A stretch of DNA of 64,000 nucleotides from PALSA-243 sp049522755 (GCA_049522755.1 JBEKNN010000009.1:1-64000); one strand, 5' to 3'. Counted from the stretch's first letter, positions 9,526-19,847 are shown. The notes: generated by a model not told the origin, from the sequence alone. A program made the numbers and translations.

Positions 9526-12500
9526 GTCCGTCTCGTCCGTTTATTCTGCGCCCGGTAGCTACTTCTTTGCTGATGGCTGCCATCCTCTTGGTCGGTATCG
9601 TGGGCTATTTGCAACTGCCTGTCTCGGCCTTGCCGGAGGTGGATTATCCCACCATACAGGTGCTCACGTTTTATCCCGGCGCCAGCCCCAACGTGATTGC
9701 AACCACAGTCACCGCGCCCCTGGAGAGGCAATTCGGCGAACTGCAAGGCTTAAGTCAGATGACCTCCACCAGCTCCGGAGGCGCCTCTGTCATCGTGCTG
9801 CAGTTTAATCTCACGCTGTCTATGGATGTGGCCGAAGAAGAAGTTCAGTCGGCCATCAATGCGGCCCAGAGTCTTTTGCCATCCATCCTCCCCGCACCGC
9901 CGGTCTACAGTAAGACGAATCCAGCCGATGCGCCCGTGCTCACCCTGGCCATTACCTCAAATTCCATGCCGCTTTCTGCGGTTGAAGACCTGGTGGACAC
10001 ACGCCTGGCGCCTAAGATTTCGCAGCTCAACGGAGTCGGTCTTGTAACCATCAGCGGCGGTCAAAAGCCCGCCGTACGCATTCAAGCCAACCCCACGGCT
10101 CTGTCGTCATACGGCATCAACCTGGAAGACCTGCGCACAGCGCTGACATCCGCCAGCGTCAACGCCGCCAAGGGCAACTTCGATGGGCCGCGTCAGGATT
10201 ACCAGATCGACTCCAACGATCAACTGGTCACCAGCGACGACTATCGGAAGGTTGTGGTGGCCTACCGCAACGGCGCCCCGGTGATGCTTACCGACGTAGC
10301 GGTAATCATGAATGGCGTAGAGAACAACAATCAGGCGGCGTGGATGAACCTGACGCCCGCGGTCATCCTGAACGTGCAGCGCCAACCCGGAGCCAACACT
10401 ATTAGCGTAGTCAAGAGCATTAAGGCGCTTCTGCCGACGATGCAGGCCAACCTGCCCACGGGCATTCAAATCACCACGCTTACCGATCTCACAACCGCCA
10501 TCAAGGCATCCGTTTCCGACGTTGAGTTCGAATTGATGTTGACCGTTGGACTGGTTGTGCTGGTAATCTTCCTCTTCTTGCGGAGCGTCTATGCCACCAT
10601 TATTCCCAGCGTGGCTGTTCCGCTGTCGCTCGTCGGCACGTTCGGAGCCATGTACGTTCTCGGTTACAGCCTGGATAACCTGTCGCTGATGGCGTTGACC
10701 ATCTCCACCGGTTTCGTGGTGGACGATGCCATCGTGATGATCGAAAATATCTCGCGCTACATCGAAATGGGCGATCCGCCCCTGGAAGCGGCGCTCAAAG
10801 GCGCCGAGCAGATTGGCTTCACCATTCTTTCGCTCACCGTGTCGCTTATCGCGGTTCTGATTCCGCTGTTATTCATGGGCGACATAGTCGGGCGCCTGTT
10901 TCGCGAGTTTGCCGTCACGCTGGCCGTCACCATCGTCTTCTCGGCGGTGGTCTCTCTTACGCTCACGCCCATGATGAGTGCGCGAATTCTGCGCCACGAG
11001 CCAAGGGAGCAGCAGGGGCGCATCTTTAGAGCCTCGGAACGCGCATTCGAGGGGATGATCGCATTCTACGGCCGCGCACTGAAAGTTGTCCTCAGATTCC
11101 AGACAATTACGCTGCTAGTCGCCCTGGCCACATTGGCGCTTACGATTTTCCTTTACATAATCATCCCGAAGGGGTTTTTCCCCATCCAGGACACGGGCGT
11201 CATCCAAGGGATTTCGCAGGCGCCCCCGGCCATCAGTTCCCAGGCCATGGCTCAGAAGCAGTTGGAGATCACCAAAGCCGTGCTGGCCGACCCGGCGGTG
11301 GAAAGCGTCTCGTCGTTTATCGGCGCGGATGGAACCAATACAACGCTCAACAGCGGCAGGATGTCGATCAATTTAAAACCGCTCGACCAGCGCAGTATCA
11401 GTGCGGCGAACCTCATCCGCAGGCTCAACCAAAGAGTAGGCCGGGTCGAGGGGATTCAGTTGTTTATGGAGCCTGTGCAGGATATTACGGTGGACGACCG
11501 GGTGAGCCGCACCCAATACCAGTATGCGCTGGAAGATCCCAATGCGAATGAACTGAACGATTGGACCAACCGTTTTATTGCGCGGCTGAAGCAGTTGCCC
11601 GAGCTGGAGGACGTGGCTACCGATCAACAACCCGGTGGTTTGGCTGTATATCTAACTATCGACCGGGTCACCGCTTCGCGGCTGGGCATCGCGCCTTCCA
11701 CCATCGATAACACTCTCTATGACGCCTTCGGTCAGCGGCAAATCAACACCATGTATACGCAGACAAACCAGTATCATGTCGTTCTTGAGACTGAGCCGCA
11801 GTTTCAGAAAGATCCCAACAAGCTGAACCAGCTCTACATTCAGGCCAATGCATCCTCCGGCGCCACCGGTACGGGGGCCGCTTCGTCTTTTGCGGCTTCC
11901 GGATCGTCCGCCGCCGGGTCGAATGCGCTGACCACTTCTCCACTGTACACTCCGTCGGCGAATACCCTTACGCCTCCTTTGAACGCGCTTTCAGCAAGCA
12001 CGTCCACCGCGGCGACTAATAGCGGAGCCACCTCCGCGGGTACTACCAGTTCGGCTGCCAGCAATGCCGTGCCGTTGAGCGCTTTCGCTCACTTTGAGAA
12101 CACCACGGAGCCGCTCGCCATTACCCACCAGGGACAGTTTCCGGCCATCACAGTCTCGTTCAATCTTGCGGCGAATGCCGCGCTTGGAAGCGCCATTACG
12201 GCGGTAAACAAAGTGCAGCAAGACATGCACATGCCGGCCAGCCTGCAAGCTGGTTTTCAAGGCACGGCGGAATCGTTCACCGCTTCGCTAGCCAATGAGC
12301 CGATACTTATTCTTGCCGCCCTGGTCGCGGTGTACATCGTGCTTGGCGTTTTGTACGAGAGCTTTATCCATCCGATCACCATTCTGTCCACTCTACCGTC
12401 GGCGGGTGTTGGCGCTTTTCTCGCGTTGATTATTTTTCACCAGGATTTAAGCGTGGTGGCCATCATCGGCATCGTACTGCTGATTGGCATCGTGAAAAAG

Positions 12501-12860
12501 AACGGCATCATGATGGTCGATTTCGCCCTGGAAGGCGAGCGCAACCACGGCAAGAACGCGACCGACGCGATTTACGATGCCTGTCTGCTGCGCTTCCGCC
12601 CAATTATGATGACCACCATGGCCGCGCTTCTCGGCGGGCTGCCCCTGGCGCTCGGAACGGGTTACGGTTCTGAGTTGCGCCGGCCGCTGGGCATCGCCAT
12701 GGTCGGCGGACTGATGCTAAGCCAGGCGCTCACGCTTTTCACCACGCCCGTCATCTATATCTTTTTTGACAATCTGGGCCGCCGCTTATCGCCCAGATCC
12801 AACCGCCCCGCGACCACCGGCGCGCAACCGGAACGTCCGGAAGAGGAAGGGCCGGCGTGA
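9522..12860 (+). CDS. mdtB-like: RND efflux permease, MdtB-like, with Ser/Thr/Ala-rich insertion
   Basis: A 1112-residue inner-membrane proton/drug antiporter of the HAE1 RND family. The N-terminus (FILRPVATSLLMAAILLVGI) and the transmembrane-4 motif GFVVDDAIVMIENI with its paired aspartates for proton relay are clear; the second membrane block ends in GIVKKNGIMMVDFA. GTG start overlapping the adaptor stop (GTGA). An unusual low-complexity block rich in Ser, Thr, Ala, Gly and Asn occupies about residues 776-850, within the second periplasmic porter/docking region, making this copy longer than its 1039-residue partner. The two consecutive, different permeases suggest a heterotrimer like E. coli MdtBC. 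Substrate unknown. Confidence 0.94.
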   Translation: MSPSRPFILRPVATSLLMAAILLVGIVGYLQLPVSALPEVDYPTIQVLTFYPGASPNVIATTVTAPLERQFGELQGLSQMTSTSSGGASVIVLQFNLTLSMDVAEEEVQSAINAAQSLLPSILPAPPVYSKTNPADAPVLTLAITSNSMPLSAVEDLVDTRLAPKISQLNGVGLVTISGGQKPAVRIQANPTALSSYGINLEDLRTALTSASVNAAKGNFDGPRQDYQIDSNDQLVTSDDYRKVVVAYRNGAPVMLTDVAVIMNGVENNNQAAWMNLTPAVILNVQRQPGANTISVVKSIKALLPTMQANLPTGIQITTLTDLTTAIKASVSDVEFELMLTVGLVVLVIFLFLRSVYATIIPSVAVPLSLVGTFGAMYVLGYSLDNLSLMALTISTGFVVDDAIVMIENISRYIEMGDPPLEAALKGAEQIGFTILSLTVSLIAVLIPLLFMGDIVGRLFREFAVTLAVTIVFSAVVSLTLTPMMSARILRHEPREQQGRIFRASERAFEGMIAFYGRALKVVLRFQTITLLVALATLALTIFLYIIIPKGFFPIQDTGVIQGISQAPPAISSQAMAQKQLEITKAVLADPAVESVSSFIGADGTNTTLNSGRMSINLKPLDQRSISAANLIRRLNQRVGRVEGIQLFMEPVQDITVDDRVSRTQYQYALEDPNANELNDWTNRFIARLKQLPELEDVATDQQPGGLAVYLTIDRVTASRLGIAPSTIDNTLYDAFGQRQINTMYTQTNQYHVVLETEPQFQKDPNKLNQLYIQANASSGATGTGAASSFAASGSSAAGSNALTTSPLYTPSANTLTPPLNALSASTSTAATNSGATSAGTTSSAASNAVPLSAFAHFENTTEPLAITHQGQFPAITVSFNLAANAALGSAITAVNKVQQDMHMPASLQAGFQGTAESFTASLANEPILILAALVAVYIVLGVLYESFIHPITILSTLPSAGVGAFLALIIFHQDLSVVAIIGIVLLIGIVKKNGIMMVDFALEGERNHGKNATDAIYDACLLRFRPIMMTTMAALLGGLPLALGTGYGSELRRPLGIAMVGGLMLSQALTLFTTPVIYIFFDNLGRRLSPRSNRPATTGAQPERPEEEGPA

Positions 12861-15800
12861 ACATCTCCGCACCCTTTATTCGACGGCCTGTGGCTACCAC
12901 GCTGCTCACGGTGGCGGTTTTTCTTGCCGGGGCGATTTCGTTCGCGGTGCTGCCGGTGGCGCCCCTGCCCGAGGTCGACTTTCCGACTATCTCCGTTAGC
13001 GCAAGCCTGCCGGGAGGCAGCGCCGAAATTATGGCATCGTCTGTCGCCACTCCCCTGGAGCGGCAGTTCGGTCAAATCTCGGGCGTGACGGAGATGACCT
13101 CCGCGAGTTCGCTCGGCACTACTTCCGTCACCATTCAGTTCGATCTCAGTCGCGACATTAATGGCGCTGCGCGCGATGTGGAGTCCGCCATCAATGCGGC
13201 GCGATCCTATCTGCCCACCAACCTCCCGTCGAATCCCACCTATCGCAAAGTCAATCCGGCCGATGCGCCGATCATGATTCTCGGTCTTACATCGGATAAG
13301 TACGGCCCCGCCGTCTTGTATGACAACGCCTCCACCGTCGTCGAGCAGAAGCTATCGCAGCTACAGGGCGTAGGACAGGTCACTGTTGGCGGCGGCGCTC
13401 TGCCGTCCGTGCGTGTAGATGCAAATCCAACGCAATTGGCCAGTTATGGATTAACACTTGCGAATTTGCAGTCGGTGCTGAGCTTGCAAAATTCCGACCT
13501 TGCCAAAGGCCAGATCTCCGATGGCATTGTAACCGCCGACATCCTCGACAACGACCAGATCTCGCACGCGGACGATTATAAGCCGCTGGTCGTTGGCTAC
13601 CACAACGGCGCGGCGGTCCGCTTGTCCGATGTCGCCGCAGTGACGGACTCCGTGCAAAACGTGCGCGCGGCCGGCTATCTGAACGGCAAGCGCGCGGTTA
13701 CAGTGATCATCTTTCGCCAGCCCGGCGCCAACATCATTGACACGGTCGATCGCATACACGCGGCGCTTCCGTCCATCCAGGCGTCTATTCCGCTCGGCAT
13801 CGATACCACCGTCGTTCTCGACCGTACCACAACCATCCGCGCCGCTGTCAGCGACGTCGAGAGGACGCTGCTGCTGTCCATCGGCCTCGTCATCCTGGTG
13901 GTGTTTGTATTCCTGCGGGACGGCCGCGCTACGCTGGTTCCCAGCGTCGCCGTGCCGGTGTCTCTGATCGGTACGTTCGCAGTAATGTACCTGCTCGGAT
14001 ATAGTCTCGACAACCTCTCGCTGATGGCCATGACCATCTCAACCGGATTCGTGGTCGACGACGCCATTGTAGTGATGGAAAACATCATGCGTCATCTGGA
14101 GGATGGCATGGGGCCGTTTGCCGCGGCGCTGAAAGGCGCCGAGGAGATCGGCTTCACCGTGGTCACTATCAGCATCTCGCTGATTGCAGTCTTTATCCCC
14201 CTTCTGATGATGGGAGGCATCGTGGGCCGTCTCTTCCGCGAGTTTGCCGTCACTCTCTCCACGGCCATTGTCGTTTCGATGATCGTCTCACTAACTACCA
14301 CGCCCATGATGTGCGCTTATCTGCTGAAAAGGCAGCGCGCCGAAGGCCACGGCCGCCTGTACACAGTCACCGAGAAAGGTTTCGATTGGATGCTGAGTTT
14401 GTACCGGCGCACCCTGCATTGGGTGCTCGACCACCCCATCCCCACGCTCATCGTACTCTTCCTCACCATAGCTCTCAATGTGGTGGTGATCATGAAGATA
14501 CCCAAGGGGTTTTTCCCGGTGGAAGACACGGGAGCGCTCCAGGGCGGCGTACAGGGGCCGCAGGATTCGTCTTTCCCGGCGATGGATAACGCCATTCAGC
14601 AGATCGGCGCCGTGATCAAGAAAGATCCCGCCGTCGCCAATGTGATTGCGTTTACCGGCGGTAATGGGGCCACCAATACCGGGTCCATGTTCGTTGCTCT
14701 CAAGCCCCTGGGGGCGGGCCGCAAGGTCAGCGCCACTCAAATCATCAACCGGCTGCGCCCGCAATTGACTCGCCTGCCGGTAGCGTCTTCGTTTCTCCAG
14801 GCCGTGCAGGATCTACGCATCGGCGGCCGGTCCAGTAATGCGATGTACCAGTACACCATCCAAGCCGACAATATGCCGGTGCTTACCAAGTGGGGACCCA
14901 TCCTGCTGGCTGCCATGAAGCGCCTGCCGGGTTTTCAAGACGTAAGCTCAGATCAGCAGAATGGCGGTCTGGATGAGCTGCTGAGTTATGACCGGGTCAC
15001 TGCGGCAAAGCTCGGCCTCACCGTACAGTCGCTGGACTCGGCATTATACGATGCGTTTGGCCAATCGGAAGTTTCTATCATTTACACGCAGCTCAATCAG
15101 TATTACGTGGTGCTGGAAGTCGCTCCTGAGTATTGGCAAAGCCCGGAAGGGTTGAAAAACATCTATCTTGTTTCGTCCAGCGGCAATAATATTCCGCTGC
15201 TCGCGCTGGCCAAGGACCAAGTCACCACTACGCCGCTGGCAGTCAATCATACGGGCTTATTCCCCTCGGTCACCGTATCCTTCAACCTCGCGCCGAACAT
15301 GTCTTTGAGCGATGCCACAGCGAGTATCACCCAGCTGCAAAAGCAGCTCGGCGCGCCTTCCACGCTGACAAGCCTTTATGCCGGCACGCTGCTGGCCTAC
15401 CAGCAATCTCTCGGCACTGAGCCGGTGCTGGTTCTGACGGCGCTGCTGGCGGTCTACATCGTACTCGGTATTTTGTATGAGAGCCTGGTTCATCCACTGA
15501 CAATCATCTCCGCTCTGCCCTCGGCGAGCGTGGGCGCCATGCTCGCGCTGATGCTTTTCAATGTGGATCTCAACATCATCTCCATCATTGGCATTGTGCT
15601 GCTGATTGGGATCGTGAAGAAGAACGCCATCATGATGATCGATTTCGCTCTTCAGGCCGAGCGTCAGGAGGGCAAGAACCCGGCCGATGCGATTTTTGAA
15701 GCGTGCATGTTGCGCTTCCGTCCGATCATGATGACAACCATGGCTGCGTTATTGGGCGCTCTGCCCTTGGCGCTGGAGACAGGGACGGGGTATGAGCTCC

Positions 15801-15976
15801 GCCGGCCCCTTGGCATCACGATTGTGGGCGGCTTAATTTTAAGTCAGTTGTTGACTCTCTACACAACGCCGGTAGTCTATCTGTCGTTCGACCGGCTGCG
15901 GCTGCGGATGCTGGGAAGGCAGCGCGACGAACCCGTTGGCCATACGGCCGGACCGACCCCCAGTCCTGCAGCTTAA
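12857..15976 (+). CDS. mdtC-like: RND efflux permease, MdtC-like
   Basis: Second RND permease of the operon, 1039 residues, with the usual two-fold repeat: N-terminal membrane helix (FIRRPVATTLLTVAVFLAG), large periplasmic loop, proton-relay helix GFVVDDAIVVMENI, second loop, and GIVKKNAIMMIDFA in the last membrane block. Start is GTG overlapping the stop of the upstream permease, so translation is coupled. It lacks the long low-complexity insertion of its partner. Inferred to assemble with the first permease, adaptor and outer-membrane factor. A 60-base sample at 14041 has 30 G+C, low for this window. Confidence 0.94.
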   Translation: MNISAPFIRRPVATTLLTVAVFLAGAISFAVLPVAPLPEVDFPTISVSASLPGGSAEIMASSVATPLERQFGQISGVTEMTSASSLGTTSVTIQFDLSRDINGAARDVESAINAARSYLPTNLPSNPTYRKVNPADAPIMILGLTSDKYGPAVLYDNASTVVEQKLSQLQGVGQVTVGGGALPSVRVDANPTQLASYGLTLANLQSVLSLQNSDLAKGQISDGIVTADILDNDQISHADDYKPLVVGYHNGAAVRLSDVAAVTDSVQNVRAAGYLNGKRAVTVIIFRQPGANIIDTVDRIHAALPSIQASIPLGIDTTVVLDRTTTIRAAVSDVERTLLLSIGLVILVVFVFLRDGRATLVPSVAVPVSLIGTFAVMYLLGYSLDNLSLMAMTISTGFVVDDAIVVMENIMRHLEDGMGPFAAALKGAEEIGFTVVTISISLIAVFIPLLMMGGIVGRLFREFAVTLSTAIVVSMIVSLTTTPMMCAYLLKRQRAEGHGRLYTVTEKGFDWMLSLYRRTLHWVLDHPIPTLIVLFLTIALNVVVIMKIPKGFFPVEDTGALQGGVQGPQDSSFPAMDNAIQQIGAVIKKDPAVANVIAFTGGNGATNTGSMFVALKPLGAGRKVSATQIINRLRPQLTRLPVASSFLQAVQDLRIGGRSSNAMYQYTIQADNMPVLTKWGPILLAAMKRLPGFQDVSSDQQNGGLDELLSYDRVTAAKLGLTVQSLDSALYDAFGQSEVSIIYTQLNQYYVVLEVAPEYWQSPEGLKNIYLVSSSGNNIPLLALAKDQVTTTPLAVNHTGLFPSVTVSFNLAPNMSLSDATASITQLQKQLGAPSTLTSLYAGTLLAYQQSLGTEPVLVLTALLAVYIVLGILYESLVHPLTIISALPSASVGAMLALMLFNVDLNIISIIGIVLLIGIVKKNAIMMIDFALQAERQEGKNPADAIFEACMLRFRPIMMTTMAALLGALPLALETGTGYELRRPLGITIVGGLILSQLLTLYTTPVVYLSFDRLRLRMLGRQRDEPVGHTAGPTPSPAA

Positions 15977-16004
15977 TTGGAGCCATCATGGAGTGTATAA
16001 GACT

Positions 16005-17615
16005 ATGACTTCCTTTCCTCTGAGAGATACCTCCCGCGGCGCAGGCTATACCGCAGCGATCTGCATCTCTCTACTGAGCGCTTGCAACGTCGGCCCGAAA
16101 TACACTCCGCCCGCCGTTCCGCCGCCACCGGCTTTCAAAGAGGCGGCTCCTGCCGCTTATAGCTCGGCGCCGCCCGGCGCCTGGCAGCCCGCACAGCCGC
16201 AGGACGCCGTGCTCAAAGGCAAATGGTGGGAGATGTTCAATGAACCTGAGCTGAACGCGCTCGAAGATCAATTGAACATCGATAATCAGAACATCGCGCA
16301 ATACTTCCAGAACTTGATGGCAGCGCGCGCGCAGGTGGGCGAGGCCCGTGCGGGCTACTATCCGACGGTCACAGTGGATCCTTCGATCACTAATAGCCGA
16401 ACCAGTACGACGGGCACAACGAGTCCCATAATCGCGGCGAGCTCTGGAAGCACGGGGACTACTGGGACCACAGGGACAACCGTCACGGCGTCGACCACTA
16501 AGACCAGCATCGTCAGCGGTTTCTCCCTGCCGGTCGATGCGACGTGGGAGCCGGACCTATGGGGCCGCATCCGCAACACGGTCCATGAGTTTCAATACGC
16601 CGCCCAGGTGAGCGCCGCGGATCTTGAAAACGAGCGTCTGGTGGAACAGGCCAGTCTCGCGGAGTATTACTTTGAGCTGCGCGGGCAAGATGCGCTGCAG
16701 GAAGTGTATAACCGCACCATTGAGGCCGATCGACAGTCGCTCGAGCTGACTCGCGCTCTGGCTGAGACGGGCATCGACAATGAGGAGGCGGTCGCTGAGG
16801 CAGAGGTAACGCTCAAAGAGGCGGAAGCGACGGGAACAGGCATCGCGACGAACCGCGCTTTGTACGAGCATGCGATGGCGACGCTGATCGGTAAATCCGC
16901 TTCGACGTTTTCGATGCCCGTGAAGAGCCTGACTACGCCGGTTCCCGCGATCCCGGTCGGCATTCCTTCGCAGTTGCTCCAACGGCGGCCGGATATCGCA
17001 GCGGCGGAACGCACCATGGCGCAGGCCAACGCCATCATAGGAGTGGAGAAGGCGGCTTACTACCCAACGGTGAGCCTGACGGGAAGCGCAGGGCTCGAGT
17101 CGTCCAGCCTCACGAAGTTGTTTTCATTGCCCGCGCTTTTCTGGTCGCTTGGCGCTTCGGCATCCGAGATCGTCTTCGACGCCGGCCTGCGCAAAGCCAC
17201 GGTAACTCAGTACACCGCGACTTACAATGCCGACGTGGCGTCCTATCGCCAAACCGTACTGACGGCGTTTCAACAGGTGGAAGACTATATTGCGACTCTG
17301 CGTGTGACCTCGGCGCAGATCATTCGTCAAAATGAAGCCATACAGGCTGCGCAAAGATACCTGGAGATTGCCACGGCGCGGTACCAGACCGGCCTCGATC
17401 CCTATCTCGACGTGCTCACTGCGGAGAATACGCTATTGAGCGATCAGCAGACCGTGGTGACTCTGCGCGTGAGTGAGATGCTTGCGGCAGTCGAGTTGAT
17501 CCAGGCCCTTGGAGGGGGATGGGACGTCACGCAACTGCCCACGGCGGCTCAGGTCTCATCCAAGGACGCGCCGGGCCAGGGCGCCAATGCTTCATCGAGT
17601 CACTTTGAGCCGTGA
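16005..17615 (+). CDS. outer-membrane efflux lipoprotein (OprM/NodT family)
   Basis: Outer-membrane channel of the tripartite pump, about 536 residues. A signal peptide with lipobox LLSACNVGPKYTPP shows lipid attachment at the Cys. The start is taken at ATG 16005, which places the signal sequence correctly and has GGAG at 15990-15993; an open frame from 15936 overlaps the previous gene and is not needed. Two OEP repeats follow (NQNIAQYFQNLMAARAQVG; SYRQTVLTAFQQVEDYIATL, QTGLDPYLDVLTAENTLL). A Thr/Ser/Gly-rich low-complexity stretch (about residues 125-165) lies after the first helix, echoing the insertion in the MdtB-like permease. Last gene of the operon. Confidence 0.92.
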   Translation: MTSFPLRDTSRGAGYTAAICISLLSACNVGPKYTPPAVPPPPAFKEAAPAAYSSAPPGAWQPAQPQDAVLKGKWWEMFNEPELNALEDQLNIDNQNIAQYFQNLMAARAQVGEARAGYYPTVTVDPSITNSRTSTTGTTSPIIAASSGSTGTTGTTGTTVTASTTKTSIVSGFSLPVDATWEPDLWGRIRNTVHEFQYAAQVSAADLENERLVEQASLAEYYFELRGQDALQEVYNRTIEADRQSLELTRALAETGIDNEEAVAEAEVTLKEAEATGTGIATNRALYEHAMATLIGKSASTFSMPVKSLTTPVPAIPVGIPSQLLQRRPDIAAAERTMAQANAIIGVEKAAYYPTVSLTGSAGLESSSLTKLFSLPALFWSLGASASEIVFDAGLRKATVTQYTATYNADVASYRQTVLTAFQQVEDYIATLRVTSAQIIRQNEAIQAAQRYLEIATARYQTGLDPYLDVLTAENTLLSDQQTVVTLRVSEMLAAVELIQALGGGWDVTQLPTAAQVSSKDAPGQGANASSSHFEP

Positions 17616-17748
17616 GGCTCCGGATTTGCGACCGGTAGTCCAGACTCAATGGCGAGCTGTTCGTGGGTTGCCATTTCTCAGTTGAATTTACAACCCCTCG
17701 AATGCATTCCTATGCATCGATCGCCGTAATGACTTCAGGAGCCAATTC

Positions 17749-18378
17749 ATGAATATTGGAATCGTCGGCGCCGGCAATGTCGGCGGAACTCTAGGCGCGC
17801 GGTGGGCGCGCAACGGACACGCCGTAGCCTTCGGCGTGCGCGATCCCAATTCCACGGGAGCCCGCGAGCTGCTGCAGAAGGCCGGTTCCGGAACCGCGAC
17901 TACTATGGCGGACGCGGCTAAATCCGCCGACGTACTGCTGGTATCGACGCCCTGGGGCGTGACCAAACAGGTGCTCGAAGGCCTGGGCGATCTTTCCGGC
18001 AAGATCGTGATCGATGCCACCAATCCCCTCCTGCCCGATCTCTCGGGATTGTCTCTCGGAACCACCACCTCGGCGGCCGAGCAGGTGGCGCAGTGGGCAT
18101 CCGGTGCGCGCGTCGTCAAAGCATTCAACACAGTCGGATTCAACATCATGGCCGATCCTTCGTTCGGCGCCAGCCGCGCGCTGCTGTTCTATTGCGGCGA
18201 CGACGCCGCCGCCAAGCAGACCGTGAAATCGCTCGCCGCCGAGCTCGGTTTCGACCCCGAAGACGCCGGCCCGCTGCGTCAGGCGCGGCTGCTCGAGCCG
18301 TTCGCCCTGCTATGGATATCCCTGGCCTATGGCCAAGGCTACGGCCGCGAATTCGCATTTCAACTGCTACGGCGATAG
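17749..18378 (+). CDS. NADPH-dependent F420 reductase-like / NAD(P)-binding protein
   Basis: A 209-residue Rossmann-fold protein with MNIGIVGAGNVGGTLGARWA at the very N-terminus, the dinucleotide-binding glycine motif of the F420:NADP oxidoreductase-like family, then DVLLVSTPWGVTKQVL, VIDATNPLLPDL and VVKAFNTVGFNIM, all typical of this family. It is a cytoplasmic oxidoreductase; use of F420 is not proved, because many bacterial members work on other substrates. Good AGGAG ribosome-binding site. Its last 12 bases overlap the 3' end of the convergent permease gene. Confidence 0.85.
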   Translation: MNIGIVGAGNVGGTLGARWARNGHAVAFGVRDPNSTGARELLQKAGSGTATTMADAAKSADVLLVSTPWGVTKQVLEGLGDLSGKIVIDATNPLLPDLSGLSLGTTTSAAEQVAQWASGARVVKAFNTVGFNIMADPSFGASRALLFYCGDDAAAKQTVKSLAAELGFDPEDAGPLRQARLLEPFALLWISLAYGQGYGREFAFQLLRR

Positions 18379-19761
18379 GCGGCCGCGGCGGCGGTAAACC
18401 CATACGCCAATCGCATTGGTCGCGACTACCGCGCCCGCCACCTTGGCTCCAAACACCGCCGGGTGCGCGACGTCAAGAATGGGCACAACGTCGAAACCCA
18501 CCGCGAGCACGGTAACCGCAGCCGCGGCGCAGGCCGATACGCGCAGCCAGGCCGGCGCCTTGCCGCGCAGCACCACCGCAAACATGGCGAGATAGTAAAG
18601 CCCGCTGCAAGCAAAACCCGCAGCCATCAATATCTGATTGGCCTCCTGTTCGCCGACTTGAAACAGGCTGGCGGCGCCGAGCACGATGCAAATCGCCACC
18701 ACCACCGCGATGGACCGCACCGGCGTGCGGAACCGCGGATGCAGCGCGCTGAACCGCGCGGGCAAGAGGCCATCCCATCCGGCCACCATCGGCAAACGAG
18801 ACACTTGCGCCACGCACGCCACGGTCTGCGTGAAATACGCGAAGAGCAGCGCCAGAATCGCGCCGCTGCCAAGCGCGGACGCCAGCGCCGAGGAATGCAG
18901 CGCCTCGCCCAGTATCTGCGAAACCGGCGCGATCAGATCGATTCGGTCGCGCGGCACATAGGCGAGCATGGCGCAGGTGCCCAGGATATAGAGCAGCGCG
19001 ATGCCCGGCGCGGCGATCCACACCGAGCGCGCGATGTTGCGCTCGGGCGTGTGGCATTCCCCGGCGAAGATGGCGGCCTGCTCAAAGCCGCTCAGCGCGT
19101 TGAACGCCATCTTGGAAAACAGGTTGACGGTGAAGAGCGTCATTGCCGGCCAGGTGAACGCGAGCACCGGCTGCGCCATGGGGACGCCGCGCAGCGCGCG
19201 CCAGGCGAACAGCGCAATCACCAGCAGATAGAGGCCGATGATGAGCGCGCCGCCCGCGCCGGTGATCCAACGCGCCAGGTGAAGGCCGCGGATATTGATC
19301 GCGAGCACGAGGGCGAAGAAAGCGATGTTGATGGCAATCAGCAGCGGCTTGTTGCCGTTCATCCAGTCGTAGCGCGGGCCCAGAAGGTAGGCGACGCTGT
19401 TTGCCACCACCGAGCCGCTGTTGGCGTAATAGAAGATCAGGAAGAAGGCGTAATTCCAGCCCGCCTGAAACCCGGCGGGCGGCGAGATGCCGATCTTGAC
19501 CCATTGATAGACGCCGCCTTCGAGCGGCATGCGCCGGCTGAGATAGATCACCGTGCCGGCCAGCGGCAGGAAGAACAGCGGAATCGCCAGCAGCCAGAGC
19601 ACCACGTGCGCGCCGCCGGCCTTGGCCGCATAGCCGATCCACGGCAGCCCGACGATGAGCAGCGCCTGAAGCAGCACCAGGTCGCCGAGGCGCAGCTCGC
19701 GGGTCAGCGAAGCGCTGCGGGCTTGGGTGCGGGCTATCTCCTCGCGGCCGTCGGCGAGCAT
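18367..19761 (-). CDS. APC-family amino-acid permease
   Basis: Polytopic inner-membrane transporter of the amino acid-polyamine-organocation superfamily, about 464 residues with roughly 12 hydrophobic segments. Features include LVLLQALLIVGLPWIGYAA at the first helix, PLEGGVYQWVKIGISPPAGF (the APC GG-x-Y motif) and ALSGFEQAAIFAGECHTPER, the helix-6 region. I prefer the ATG at 19761 over the TTG at 19818, but no clear Shine-Dalgarno supports either. Substrate cannot be assigned. The gene diverges from the sugar-isomerase-like gene beginning at 19848 and converges on the oxidoreductase gene. Confidence 0.86.
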   Translation of the reverse strand: MLADGREEIARTQARSASLTRELRLGDLVLLQALLIVGLPWIGYAAKAGGAHVVLWLLAIPLFFLPLAGTVIYLSRRMPLEGGVYQWVKIGISPPAGFQAGWNYAFFLIFYYANSGSVVANSVAYLLGPRYDWMNGNKPLLIAINIAFFALVLAINIRGLHLARWITGAGGALIIGLYLLVIALFAWRALRGVPMAQPVLAFTWPAMTLFTVNLFSKMAFNALSGFEQAAIFAGECHTPERNIARSVWIAAPGIALLYILGTCAMLAYVPRDRIDLIAPVSQILGEALHSSALASALGSGAILALLFAYFTQTVACVAQVSRLPMVAGWDGLLPARFSALHPRFRTPVRSIAVVVAICIVLGAASLFQVGEQEANQILMAAGFACSGLYYLAMFAVVLRGKAPAWLRVSACAAAAVTVLAVGFDVVPILDVAHPAVFGAKVAGAVVATNAIGVWVYRRRGRLSP

Positions 19762-19847
19762 TGAAGGGGAAAGGGTAACATAGTCCGGCCCCAGGGTCCC
19801 GGGTATCCCTGCTTGCAACCGGCGCCATTCCGCAGTATCTTCGTCTC

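Noticed and set aside
15936..16004. Extended N-terminus of the outer-membrane lipoprotein
   Set aside because: It overlaps the MdtC-like gene and would place 23 residues before the signal peptide; ATG 16005 fits the lipobox.
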